64,000 bases of DNA from Bacillota bacterium (GTDB lineage: Bacteria > Bacillota > Clostridia > Christensenellales > Aristaeellaceae), in the NCBI GenBank assembly GCA_023404715.1, contig JAEYAR010000117.1, positions 1 through 64,000 of the forward strand. The letters run 5' to 3'. The notes under the pieces are model-generated. The model did no database searches and had not been told where the DNA came from. It saw only the letters and a program-made list of their open reading frames with translations. Positions within the stretch are counted from its first letter, which is position 1; the number at the start of each line of letters is the position of its first letter. Position numbers and translations under genes: made by a program. Positions 7,589-16,114 of the stretch are shown here, piece by piece.

Positions 7589-8328
7589 AGCGGCTCCTCC
7601 CCGAATACCGCGTGGCAAAACGCGGCGTCCTCACGCAGCCGCTTGGCAATGCGCCGAGACATCTCTCGTTTATCTCCGTTTTTCATCGTGACCGTCTCGT
7701 TGACCCAGTCGATCTCCTTGATGTACAGCACGTTGACGATACGGCCTTTATGAATCTGGTAAAACCACGGCGCATACAGGCGCGGCAAAAGCTGCACGAA
7801 GCTCTCGCGCCATGTGATCGGGCCCTCAAGGGTTTGCGCTATGACGTATTCACGGCTTCGGTCCAGATGACTGATCTCCGCCTGGTCCAGGCGATAAACC
7901 CTCGAGGCGGAGTGAACGGCCAACGTATACCTGGGTTTCACGCGCGCCAACTCTTCCAGCGCCGTCATCACGCTCTTTTCCAGCTGCGCGGCGCTGAAGG
8001 GCTTGATCAGGAAGTCAAACGCGTGCGATTGGCAGCACTGCAGCGCGTATTCCTGATGCGCGGATACATAGATGATCAGCGACTGCTTGTCCGCCTTGCG
8101 AATCTGTCTGCACAGGTCAAGGCCGTTCGTCTCCTGCTCCAGCTCGAGGTCGAGAAAGTAAAGCGTCTGACCCGCGCTCGCCTGCGCATAGTGCAAGACG
8201 TCCTGCAGCTGCGTGGTCACGCAGGCGAGCTCGGCGTTCAGGCGTTGCTTCTCGATGAGCTGCGAGAGCAGAATGCTCAGCGTCTGGTTGTGGCGCGCGT
8301 TGTCGTCGCAAAGGACGAAGTGTGTCAT
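7585..8328 (-). CDS. LytTR-family response regulator (AgrA-like)
   Basis: The N-terminal receiver domain begins HFVLCDDN, with the phospho-acceptor Asp in YFLDLELEQ and the conserved Lys in FLIKPF. Residues 145-245 form a LytTR DNA-binding domain (RSREYVIAQTLEG, FYQIHKGRIVNV). The ATG at 8328 follows AGGTGA by five bases; an in-frame GTG three codons earlier has no ribosome site. It is translationally coupled to the kinase (4-base overlap). LytTR regulators bind direct repeats near target promoters. The AT-rich island begins 200 bases upstream and is a plausible but unproven target. Confidence 0.9.
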   Translation of the reverse strand: MTHFVLCDDNARHNQTLSILLSQLIEKQRLNAELACVTTQLQDVLHYAQASAGQTLYFLDLELEQETNGLDLCRQIRKADKQSLIIYVSAHQEYALQCCQSHAFDFLIKPFSAAQLEKSVMTALEELARVKPRYTLAVHSASRVYRLDQAEISHLDRSREYVIAQTLEGPITWRESFVQLLPRLYAPWFYQIHKGRIVNVLYIKEIDWVNETVTMKNGDKREMSRRIAKRLREDAAFCHAVFGEEPL

Positions 8329-8531
8329 GCGGATCACCTGCCAAAGGTTAGATCATTATTTTGAGACGCTAGTCTGCATACATACCAGATGCCAGAGGGA
8401 GGGCGCGACTTTTTGCGATAATGGTTCATGATCGGCATAGATTGGGTGATGACTTAAAGGATACCACAAAATCATCTGATTGGGTTATTGGGGGGCCAAA
8501 TTTTTTACTGTCATGTACTTTAGACTATGTA
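8329..8531. other. Intergenic region upstream of the response regulator
   Basis: About 200 AT-rich bases separate the end of the island from the two-component pair. I see no clear terminator hairpin with a T-run, no good -35/-10 pair and no conserved small peptide gene such as an agrD. It marks the left edge of the low-GC island. Confidence 0.4.
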
Positions 8532-9056
8532 CTAATAAACGTCGACCTCTATATACCAATAATTTTCTATTCGACGCAAGGGGATGTTTTCAAATGTATT
8601 CTCCCCTTCTTCATCAGACCATTGCGTATATGCGCTTGCAGAATTGCCCTGAACATCTACGGACAAAACAGCAATATCAACAGTGGGGCTATTTCCTATA
8701 TCCAAACAATAAACTTCTGCTAAAATCGGTATAGCATCTATAATTTCCAGCAACATGCCTTCGTCCATTTCCAGTATCGTTTCTCCCGCCGCTAAGATGG
8801 CATAGGCAGGAATACTCACTCTTGGATCCAGGCACGCAAGCAATTCAGATACGCTCAAGGAATTGACAGCCTGCTCAAACCGTTCAAAAAGCTGTCGGAT
8901 TTGTGTTTCATCTCCGTTCATTGGAAGCTGCGAGTTCAAGACAATTTCAGATGTCGGATGTTCTCCCGCTAATTCCGGGGATACTCGAGGCATGCATCCG
9001 CTTATCAACGGCAGCATACAGCAGATAACTGTCAGCAAGATCCCATATCTTTTCAT
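8532..9056 (-). CDS. Island lipoprotein of unknown function
   Basis: Starting at the ATG six bases after AAGGAG, the product opens MKRYGILLTVICCML and has a lipobox LISGC, so it should be lipidated at the cysteine and anchored outside the membrane. The mature 150 residues include a helical stretch (DETQIRQLFERFEQAVNSL) and a beta-rich end (RRIENYWYIEVDVY) reminiscent of NTF2-like or SnoaL-like folds, though this is only an impression. It is the last gene of the seven-gene leftward cluster and sits ten bases from the preceding gene. No homologue recognised. Confidence 0.75.
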   Translation of the reverse strand: MKRYGILLTVICCMLPLISGCMPRVSPELAGEHPTSEIVLNSQLPMNGDETQIRQLFERFEQAVNSLSVSELLACLDPRVSIPAYAILAAGETILEMDEGMLLEIIDAIPILAEVYCLDIGNSPTVDIAVLSVDVQGNSASAYTQWSDEEGENTFENIPLRRIENYWYIEVDVY

Positions 9057-9066
9057 GACCGGCTCC

Positions 9067-9759
9067 TTAAGCATCTTCAAAACCAATAAGCTGCGCGCTG
9101 ATTACAGCCAAATCGTCCGTCTTGCTTTCAAGCGTGCCAAACACGATTAGATGATCGCCTGCGAGATAATCACAAGAGCGCTCTGGTTTTTGATAAGTTA
9201 TGCGGTAGGTACGCGTCTCTTGAACCCCCCGAACCAACATAACTACTTGTTTGTCATCCTGCGACTCTACATGCTCGACAACTCCCTTTACGCAACATGC
9301 GGAGCCGGCATTCATACCGGCAGAAATTTTAAAGTCGCTTTTCGCGATAACGCTTCTATACGTTCCCTTTCTAGATAAATTCACCCATGAATAAATCGAA
9401 GGCTGCGCAAAATCACTGAATAGCACTTGCTGCTGCCATCCAGATAGGCTCTCATCCAGCCCTCCGATTTGCATCTGCTGGCAAAAAAGCATCGCGCCGG
9501 CTAGCACGCTATACGAAAATGACTGTTTATCATCCACACTGAAAGGAATGTAATTCAACTCTTTCAGTCGTTCAGAGATAGCAACCATATTCGTTTTTCT
9601 TTTGTTCAAGCGGCAATATGCCTCAATCTGCGTGTCGGATTGCACCTTGTTTCGAAAATACTGCACATTTTCCAAATACACGCTTGGCTCCGCATGCAGC
9701 GGAAGCGCAGCAGCCAATAAGATACAGGCAACGGCCACCGTGGCCTTTCTCTTCAGCAT
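9067..9759 (-). CDS. Secreted protein with OB-fold-like C-terminus
   Basis: The chosen ATG lies six bases after AGGAG and gives a signal peptide (LKRKATVAVACILLAAALP, cleaved after LHA). The C-terminal 85 residues (SACCVKGVVEHVESQ, then VMLVRGVQET, then GDHLIVFGTLES) match the strand order of the small extracytoplasmic OB-fold domains sometimes annotated tRNA_anti-like. The middle is helical and unrecognised. It lies between the coiled-coil membrane protein and the island lipoprotein with short gaps, so it is likely an envelope component of the same system. Confidence 0.65.
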   Translation of the reverse strand: MLKRKATVAVACILLAAALPLHAEPSVYLENVQYFRNKVQSDTQIEAYCRLNKRKTNMVAISERLKELNYIPFSVDDKQSFSYSVLAGAMLFCQQMQIGGLDESLSGWQQQVLFSDFAQPSIYSWVNLSRKGTYRSVIAKSDFKISAGMNAGSACCVKGVVEHVESQDDKQVVMLVRGVQETRTYRITYQKPERSCDYLAGDHLIVFGTLESKTDDLAVISAQLIGFEDA

Positions 9760-9803
9760 CTTTTCTCCTCTTTTCACTCGAAGCTTTCGTGCGTTCTGAA
9801 CCT

Positions 9804-10727
9804 TTACGCCCGAACACGGCCTTTTTTTTGCACCACCCATTCGCCGCCAGCATTTTCCCCTGCGCGGGCAGGCTCCTCGATCCCCATGATCGGGCGTCCA
9901 GGAACAAAACCTTCAAAGACGCGACCGCCGCTCTGGATGTACGCTTTCTGAGGATAGATGTACAGCGCATCGCCGCTCTGCAGCGCGCATAAGTCCCCGT
10001 TCACGTTCACCCGGATGACCACGTCATCTTGCTGCACAAGGGCTTCTCTGACGGCGGCTGATTTTACGTCGGAGCGGCCTGCAAGCATGATCAACCAATT
10101 CTGATTATGCGCTTCATCTTCTCGCGCAAATTTCGACAATTGCTCGCAAAGCGCCCTCTCCGGCGTATATGAAACCGTTGGGGTCGGCGGCATCGGTATT
10201 TTGCGATCTTTCCCTTCGCATGTATCCATCTTATTCGAATCTTCTTCATGTATTTCCTGCTTCGATCCGCAGCGTCTCTGTGCAGGCTGAGCCGCCGGGG
10301 CGTTTGCCGCGCTTTCTATCAGGGACAACCAACCGATCAGCGCCGTGTGCTGCGCATTCAAGCTTGTTGATAAGCTTTCAACGCAAAGCTCATTTTGCCG
10401 CTGCATTTTTCTCTGCTCCATCAACACCACGATCAGCCCGACAATCAAGCAGGCCAGAAGCACCACAGCCAAAAAGATGACCAGATGGATTTCCCCCTGG
10501 AGCTGGCGCAACGTATCCTGCGACATACTTTCCAGGCTTTCGAGCTTTTGCTGCAACTCTTGCTGCGTGATGCTTAGGGCTTCCAGCTTTGGAAGCACCT
10601 TTTCAATCTGCGCTTTCCCGAGCGTAACCTCCCTTTCCAGCGCTTGCTGTTGCTCGAAAAAGAACCGCATATTCTCCCATATTTGCTGCACACGATAGAT
10701 CAACGCCGCTCCATAGGGTACCATCAT
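9804..10727 (-). CDS. Coiled-coil single-pass membrane protein of the island
   Basis: Residues 20-78 are a long amphipathic helix rich in Glu, Gln and Leu and predicted by eye to be a coiled coil. Residues 81-103 are a single strongly hydrophobic membrane segment. Residues 104-190 are polar and partly low complexity, with a proline stretch (IPMPPTPTVSYTP). The last 100 residues form a beta-rich domain (DDVVIRVNVNGDLCAL, GDALYIYPQKAYI). AGGAG lies seven bases before the first ATG. It follows the Hsp70-like gene by 17 bases. The architecture suits a membrane tether for a cytoskeletal partner, which is inference. Confidence 0.7.
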   Translation of the reverse strand: MMVPYGAALIYRVQQIWENMRFFFEQQQALEREVTLGKAQIEKVLPKLEALSITQQELQQKLESLESMSQDTLRQLQGEIHLVIFLAVVLLACLIVGLIVVLMEQRKMQRQNELCVESLSTSLNAQHTALIGWLSLIESAANAPAAQPAQRRCGSKQEIHEEDSNKMDTCEGKDRKIPMPPTPTVSYTPERALCEQLSKFAREDEAHNQNWLIMLAGRSDVKSAAVREALVQQDDVVIRVNVNGDLCALQSGDALYIYPQKAYIQSGGRVFEGFVPGRPIMGIEEPARAGENAGGEWVVQKKGRVRA

Positions 10728-10744
10728 AAATCACTCCTTGAGGG

Positions 10745-13700
10745 TCAAGGTCGATCCGCATTACTGCGATTGGCAATTTGGGCTAAATATTGGATCAACT
10801 TACAATATGCTTCGTCCGCACGTAGGTTTCTCAGTTCAACCTCATTCGCGATACAGTATTTCGAGACATTGTCATTAAATCGTTCTTGGTTGCCGAATAA
10901 TTCGTCGATGATTCCGCTGCTATCCATCGCCTCCGCAAAGCGCTTCATCGCCTCCGCAAAGCGCTTCATCACCTCCGCAAAGCGCTTTTCGGCAGCCTGC
11001 AAGTCGTTCTGCTGCGCGTTTGGCTGCATCCAGTTCGTCGGCGCCGTCTCACCCGCCATTGTGCCGCGCACTGTATTCGCATCTTTGCTAATATTCATCA
11101 GCGTCAGGCCGCAAGCAACTTCATGCTTGGGCTTGATCGGCGGAATAATCTGCACCTTGATCTCGCCACCTTTGTCTTCTGCCGTCAAGCTATAACCGCT
11201 CTTAAAGACCTCGACCATCCGCGTATGTAGAAGGGTACAGCTAAACCTCTCCCCTTGCCTTGGCGCGCTTGGCAGCATATAGAGTATCTTTGCGCCATTG
11301 CCCGTCAGCGCAACGGACAGTATCAAATTGTCGCTGGGTATAAAATGCCCCTCCTTGGCGGCGGCTCCCGTCATCATGCCCGCAAAATACACATATTGGA
11401 ACAGCATGTACTCCATTTCCCAAAAGTACGCTTTTAACGATCTGGAAACATTTAATGTCACCATTCCTTTCAGGGCGTATATCCGCTCAACTGTCTTGTC
11501 GATTTGATCCATCCAGATCGTCCTGAATCGCCGGTGATCGCCGTTCTTTACACACTCCAGCAGTTGCTCTTCATAGGAAACCTGGTTGGTAACCTGGTTG
11601 GAATCCTGGTTATCTCTTTTCGCAAACAGCTCCTCCATCGCATCTGATGTGTTCCTACTGCGCGGCCAGAGCAAGCCGTACAGGCAATAGTTCCCTGCCA
11701 CACCCCGCATGGAGGCTTCCGTCCGGCATTTGCATGTCTTCTCCCCTTTGCCCTGCTGGAACAACGCAAAATCCACGGTGCCGCCGCCGATATCAATGCA
11801 GAGCACACCACCTTGCAAATATGCTTCCTCAAACCCTGCGTCCTTGATCTCAGAAATCATGATGTTGCTGGTCATATAGACACCGACCGCTTCTGCCTCC
11901 GATTGCAAATTCGCGATGACATTAACGGCATTCGTTTCTGAGCCGCTCTTCTGCTTCGCGATGACATTATCGGCTTTCGTTTCTGAGCCGCCCTTCTGCT
12001 CGTTAATTCTCTCATTCATTTTATCAACCAGGTCATTCACTGCAGTCTGATAAGATTCTTTCTGCGCATCGTTCAAGGAACGCGGGAATGAAAACCGCCA
12101 TTCGATTTTTCGCACGCCACGCTGACGCAAATTCCAAGCGTACAGCATCATTAGCTCCTCAAGGAACGCCCGACAAAGCTCTATGTCTACCGGGTTGTCG
12201 GAAATTTTCATCTCCGCACAAAAGCGGCTACCCAAGACCTCCTCCCCAACGTCTGTATCGATCGGATATTTCAGCGGGATCGCGGCCTTTTCCAGGACTC
12301 TGATATGGGTTCCCAAGGCCATGTTACTCTTCCCGCGCTTGACCAACAGCGTTGGCAAGATCGGAGGATTGTTATACGGTTCAGAGGCCATAAAGCTCAA
12401 TGTCAGCGTAATGTCGTCCGCCTCTTTCATCCCCATGATGGGCAATAGCTCGTTTAGGGGATTCAACGGAAAAGGCGTTGCCGCTGGATCAGAGATATTC
12501 AGCCCATAGGCGATGGTGTTTGTCGTGCCAAAATCGAGGCCGACGATGACATCAGCTCCGTCCAGGTCTCCTTTTGCCGGCGCTTGTTGGATAGGCAGAA
12601 CTGCGTCTTGATCTTGCCCGTCCTGCGTTCCATCCGGGTTTGCGATTACCGGCTCTTGCGGAATAGGCAGAACTGCGCCTTGATATTGCCCATTTTGATA
12701 ACAGCCCAAAATCAACGGGAACCTTCCCATTTTGATTACGCCGCTCTCCGGATCCCGAAAAACATCGTCTTTCCGGTCGACGCTAGCCTCAACGAAGCTT
12801 TTTCCATCCCACCCCTTATAGGTGATTTTAGGTTTCGGAGTCCCGCCGGCAGTTGGAACTCCCGTCTTCTCGTTGTAGTAGACAAAGTAATCATGCCAAC
12901 TTTCATCCTGACGGGGCGGCCAAATCGCAAGCTTGTGCAAATCTCGAGTTGTACCCTGCGCGCAGCGATTGACATGCTTCGCATCGTAAAACCAGGTTTG
13001 CGCCGGAAACAGGTTGCCCTCCGCGTTCGTTACGCTTGGCACGCTGACCCGGTATCCGTCTCCTTCCCGCTTCACGTGTAAGTCATCGAGCTGTCTCAGC
13101 AACACCGCATCCCTTTTTACAATCGTTTCCAAATATGATGTTTGCAGCGGCAAAAGGATGTATTCGACCACACCTTTCGGCGCATCGTCGACCTTGTATT
13201 GTCCGCTACAATGGGTAATATCCTCGCCAGCACTCTCTGCAACCGTAAACACATAGATCTTGTCTGTAAATACCTCGCTTCTCTTCGCCGGTACGACGGC
13301 ACAATCTGCGGCGGCATTATTTACCCCCGCGATCAAATCCCCATTAATGACGATAGGGTTCGCAAACATATCGTCCGCAGCCTGCGTATCGTCCAGTTCC
13401 TTCATGAGAAAGGTCACCGCTTTTTCAACTATCACGTTTTTTTTCAGCGTGCTCAGCACAGCGCGCAATGTCCGGCGAGCCAAAATGCTTTCCGGTTTTT
13501 TAAGATTTTGGATGGGCCAAATAAATTGAATGGGATTCCCCCCAACGCAGCCGGGGTAAAGTTTAACTTGGCTGGGCAGTTGAACCGCCGGGCACACCTT
13601 GATTCCAAGCCCGTCATACCCATACGCTATCGGTTTCCCGTCGGCGCAGTATACTCGCAGGCTCTTGATTTTCCGCTCGTCCATCTGCTGCGCCAGCGCC

Positions 13701-14059
13701 CACAAGAACAGCGGCTTATCGGGTTTCTTAAAATCGTTCGGCTTATACTCCTTTACCCCAATGTCGTTCTGAGGACTGAGAAACAACGCGCATAATAGAC
13801 CTCCCCACTCCTTATACCGGCTTTCATTCTCTCGCCCCAACTCGATCTCAAAGCGCTGATTTTGCTGAAAGATATCCGGAATTGCATGCGTTTGAATGGA
13901 TCCCGTTTCTAGCTTTAGCGCATTTGCAATTGTATCCAAGGATACAGTGTTTTTCAAACTCTTCTCCACACCCCACTCGTCCTTGGAAATGCACTCAGAG
14001 AGAAGCGGTACCCACGCCACGCTTTCTTCGTCCATCGCCCCATGCCGATGCTTCCGCAT
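10745..14059 (-). CDS. Large Hsp70/actin-fold ATPase with novel N-terminal region
   Basis: Of 1104 residues, the first 500 are unrecognised. From residue 503 the actin/Hsp70 fold is clear: phosphate-1 motif VGLDFGTTNTIAYGL (507-520), phosphate-2 motif VLCIDIGGGTVDFALF (752-767) and an adenosine-type motif VALTGNGAKIL (916-926). The linker before the ATPase and several internal points carry in-frame tandem repeats, described separately. There is no signal peptide, so it is cytosolic. The ATG overlaps the tubulin-like stop as TAATG, indicating translational coupling. Large actin-fold proteins of the SrfB group are a possible relative, but I cannot confirm this. A polymerising or chaperone-like ATPase is inferred. 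Confidence 0.8.
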   Translation of the reverse strand: MRKHRHGAMDEESVAWVPLLSECISKDEWGVEKSLKNTVSLDTIANALKLETGSIQTHAIPDIFQQNQRFEIELGRENESRYKEWGGLLCALFLSPQNDIGVKEYKPNDFKKPDKPLFLWALAQQMDERKIKSLRVYCADGKPIAYGYDGLGIKVCPAVQLPSQVKLYPGCVGGNPIQFIWPIQNLKKPESILARRTLRAVLSTLKKNVIVEKAVTFLMKELDDTQAADDMFANPIVINGDLIAGVNNAAADCAVVPAKRSEVFTDKIYVFTVAESAGEDITHCSGQYKVDDAPKGVVEYILLPLQTSYLETIVKRDAVLLRQLDDLHVKREGDGYRVSVPSVTNAEGNLFPAQTWFYDAKHVNRCAQGTTRDLHKLAIWPPRQDESWHDYFVYYNEKTGVPTAGGTPKPKITYKGWDGKSFVEASVDRKDDVFRDPESGVIKMGRFPLILGCYQNGQYQGAVLPIPQEPVIANPDGTQDGQDQDAVLPIQQAPAKGDLDGADVIVGLDFGTTNTIAYGLNISDPAATPFPLNPLNELLPIMGMKEADDITLTLSFMASEPYNNPPILPTLLVKRGKSNMALGTHIRVLEKAAIPLKYPIDTDVGEEVLGSRFCAEMKISDNPVDIELCRAFLEELMMLYAWNLRQRGVRKIEWRFSFPRSLNDAQKESYQTAVNDLVDKMNERINEQKGGSETKADNVIAKQKSGSETNAVNVIANLQSEAEAVGVYMTSNIMISEIKDAGFEEAYLQGGVLCIDIGGGTVDFALFQQGKGEKTCKCRTEASMRGVAGNYCLYGLLWPRSRNTSDAMEELFAKRDNQDSNQVTNQVSYEEQLLECVKNGDHRRFRTIWMDQIDKTVERIYALKGMVTLNVSRSLKAYFWEMEYMLFQYVYFAGMMTGAAAKEGHFIPSDNLILSVALTGNGAKILYMLPSAPRQGERFSCTLLHTRMVEVFKSGYSLTAEDKGGEIKVQIIPPIKPKHEVACGLTLMNISKDANTVRGTMAGETAPTNWMQPNAQQNDLQAAEKRFAEVMKRFAEAMKRFAEAMDSSGIIDELFGNQERFNDNVSKYCIANEVELRNLRADEAYCKLIQYLAQIANRSNADRP
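10925..10990 (-). repeat. 21-bp tandem repeat coding heptads in the Hsp70-like gene
   Basis: Three nearly identical 21-base units encode MKRFAEA heptads (residues 1024-1045), one full turn pattern of a coiled coil per unit. Units differ by a single base (GCC/ACC), which suggests recent slippage. Confidence 0.85.
11909..11998 (-). repeat. 45-bp tandem repeat in the Hsp70-like gene
   Basis: Two 15-residue units, QKGGSETKADNVIAK and QKSGSETNAVNVIAN (residues 688-717), lie between the two phosphate motifs, at an insertion point of the actin fold. A smaller Asn/Gln/Val repeat (DSNQVTNQV) is coded at 11579-11613. Confidence 0.8.
12557..12694 (-). repeat. 72-bp imperfect tandem repeat in the interdomain linker
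   Basis: Two diverged 24-residue units, each with QxAVLPI followed by a proline/acidic stretch, sit at residues 456-501 immediately before the ATPase domain. They look like a flexible hinge whose length can change by duplication. Confidence 0.7.
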
Positions 14060-15567
14060 TATACTTTTCCCTCCTTCATTACGCTTTTGTAAAGCTCATG
14101 TATCAATCTTGCGCTACTCACATCGCGGTTCGCTTCCGCCGCGATTTCATTTATTATACTGTACACAGCGTTGACGCTCTGGTACCCTCCGTTGCCCTCC
14201 AACACGTTTTTTCCGCTCTTCACAAATACTTTTTGGCAGGCGATCGCCTCCGGGCTGACCAGATAGCCTTGAGCAAAAACATCACCGTCCGTCACATTTT
14301 CCATCAATTGCGCCCATTGCGCTTTCTTTGCAAAGCTCGTTTGCGCAAACTCATGTTCATGCATGCGATTAAATAGCCACAGAAGCCGTTCACAAAACTG
14401 ATAAACGTCTGCCAATTCTCTTTGAATGCCCTCGTCATACGTCCTAATGTGCCGTTGAAAGAAAAGCGGCGCTTTTTTTGCTTTACTGCTTTTATAAACT
14501 TCCGGCATAAAGCTGTTCACGTAAAAAAGAGAAAAATACAGCAGCCTTCGCACCTTATCTGCACCATATTGCATATCATTCCATCCATATTTTAGCTTCT
14601 CGTCTTCCATCACGATGCCCTTAATGTAGGGCTTTTCCGAAGATGCCGTGCTGCTTAGCAGAAAATGATGCACGCCCTGGGCCGCCTCCAAATCCACAAT
14701 CGTGGGCTCATTATACTGCTCGCCCGCCGTTTCCTTATATTCTACAGACAGCTTTATCGGCGAGCCGAAGAGGTACGTCACATCGAACAGATTTTCACAG
14801 TATTGACAGTAATACCTCAATGCGCTAGCAGCCGCAGGTTGAAAATTTTTGCTGTCAATCTTTTCGATCTGCTGATCAACTTTGCGTTTTGGCTCCTCAA
14901 TGCTAAAATACGGAAGCATCATGATTGCGCCCAGCTTAATATGTTGCTCTCCCAAGCTCCTGACGTCCCGCGCCAACATAGGAAATGCAGAGGCGCCCGT
15001 ACCGCCAAAGAGCGAACCGACTACCAGAACTGCAACCTCAAGGTTGGCATTGACGTCTGCCTGAATCTTCCTCTTAAACGCCGTGTAAGGATCCTCATCC
15101 TTCGCGCTCTGCTGAAGCTGAATAGCGCGCATCATCGTGGCCCCGATACTCGGGTGCGCACAATAACCCTTATTTAGCGTTGAGAGCTTCTCCTCATCCT
15201 TCGTATAGAAGAGCCCCAGCAGCGCTTCCGCCTCCGTATCCAGCGTACCGTTTTGATAACACAAGCCCCTCAGTTTTTCATCGTCGATGCCCGGCACTGG
15301 GCACCAACTCGAGATCTCGACCGGGGTCTGCAGGAAATCCCCTGCGCCTTCCATACGCTTATCGTGCAGCCATGACCGCAGCTTTCCATAACGTTCAGCA
15401 ACCGCTGTCGCCTTCTTACCGTTTCCATTATACTCATCGGGATCGATCCTCAGTACCCGAATCGTTTCGGCTTGTCCGACATATAGCCCGGCCGCTGCCA
15501 TATACAGAATGGTTTCCAGGCAACGAGCACCCGTCCCGCCCACCGCAAACAAATAAAGATTTACCAT
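14059..15567 (-). CDS. Tubulin/FtsZ-superfamily protein
   Basis: The 502-residue product opens NLYLFAVGGTGARCLETI, which aligns with the T1 loop of FtsZ (VGGGGxNAV type). Residues 181-195 read LVVGSLFGGTGASAF, matching the tubulin/FtsZ signature GGGTGT/SG loop at the expected distance. The rest is helical and lacks a clear catalytic T7 motif that I can point to. Large, divergent tubulin-like proteins of this sort are known as the Tubulin_2/FtsZl families. Makarova and Koonin proposed that FtsZl genes work with a vWA protein in membrane remodelling. It is coupled to the Hsp70-like gene by a TAATG overlap and has AGGAGATGAG upstream. Confidence 0.75.
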   Translation of the reverse strand: MVNLYLFAVGGTGARCLETILYMAAAGLYVGQAETIRVLRIDPDEYNGNGKKATAVAERYGKLRSWLHDKRMEGAGDFLQTPVEISSWCPVPGIDDEKLRGLCYQNGTLDTEAEALLGLFYTKDEEKLSTLNKGYCAHPSIGATMMRAIQLQQSAKDEDPYTAFKRKIQADVNANLEVAVLVVGSLFGGTGASAFPMLARDVRSLGEQHIKLGAIMMLPYFSIEEPKRKVDQQIEKIDSKNFQPAAASALRYYCQYCENLFDVTYLFGSPIKLSVEYKETAGEQYNEPTIVDLEAAQGVHHFLLSSTASSEKPYIKGIVMEDEKLKYGWNDMQYGADKVRRLLYFSLFYVNSFMPEVYKSSKAKKAPLFFQRHIRTYDEGIQRELADVYQFCERLLWLFNRMHEHEFAQTSFAKKAQWAQLMENVTDGDVFAQGYLVSPEAIACQKVFVKSGKNVLEGNGGYQSVNAVYSIINEIAAEANRDVSSARLIHELYKSVMKEGKV

Positions 15568-15588
15568 CCTCTCATCTCCTCTCCGGCA

Positions 15589-16092
15589 CTATCCCAGGTG
15601 CAGTTTGCACCGAATCTTGTAATACAGACGGAACAGGGTTATGACACTGTTCGGCGCGCATAGGCGGGATGCGATGATAAATGCTATTGGGACGAGCAGC
15701 GTCAGCCCATAGATGGAAATATATCCCATCCCCTGTAAACACAGCCATTCCACATTGGGCGCCGTGAAGTAATATATGAACAGCGCAGCCCAAAGGATGA
15801 AATTGAAAATGATCAGAATCCAGTTTATCACAGGCCCTGCGATGCGATAGGTCGTATACCGACCCATCAAGTGACTCGACATCAAAAGATTCCACAGCGC
15901 AAACGTGATAAAGGAGAGAAAAATCATCGTTAGAACCATATTACGCATGTTCAAAAGCCAGTAGAGTTTCTCCATGGGAAAAACGATCGCCCTATCTAAC
16001 AGCAATTGTATCATACCCAGGGCTCCTCCGCCTAAAACCGTATAGATTGCGACAGCTAGCAGCCACCTGAGCATCGTCTTTTTTCCTTTCAT
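15589..16092 (-). CDS. Four-TM membrane protein of the island
   Basis: The 167-residue product has four hydrophobic helices (about residues 8-28, 48-70, 83-108 and 118-142) separated by short polar loops, with a basic C-terminus (RLYYKIRCKLHLG) that should face the cytosol. A GGAAGG site lies eight bases before the chosen ATG. A second ATG six codons on, with AAAGGA, is an alternative start. It sits 21 bases upstream of the tubulin-like gene and is probably its membrane partner. No homologue recognised. Confidence 0.75.
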   Translation of the reverse strand: MKGKKTMLRWLLAVAIYTVLGGGALGMIQLLLDRAIVFPMEKLYWLLNMRNMVLTMIFLSFITFALWNLLMSSHLMGRYTTYRIAGPVINWILIIFNFILWAALFIYYFTAPNVEWLCLQGMGYISIYGLTLLVPIAFIIASRLCAPNSVITLFRLYYKIRCKLHLG

Positions 16093-16114
16093 CCCGCGTA
16101 CCCTTCCTTAAACA

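Noticed and set aside
8329..8531. An agrD-like peptide gene beside the Agr-like pair
   Set aside because: Both strands were read for a short frame with an amphipathic leader and a Cys/Ser thiolactone core; none with a ribosome site was found.
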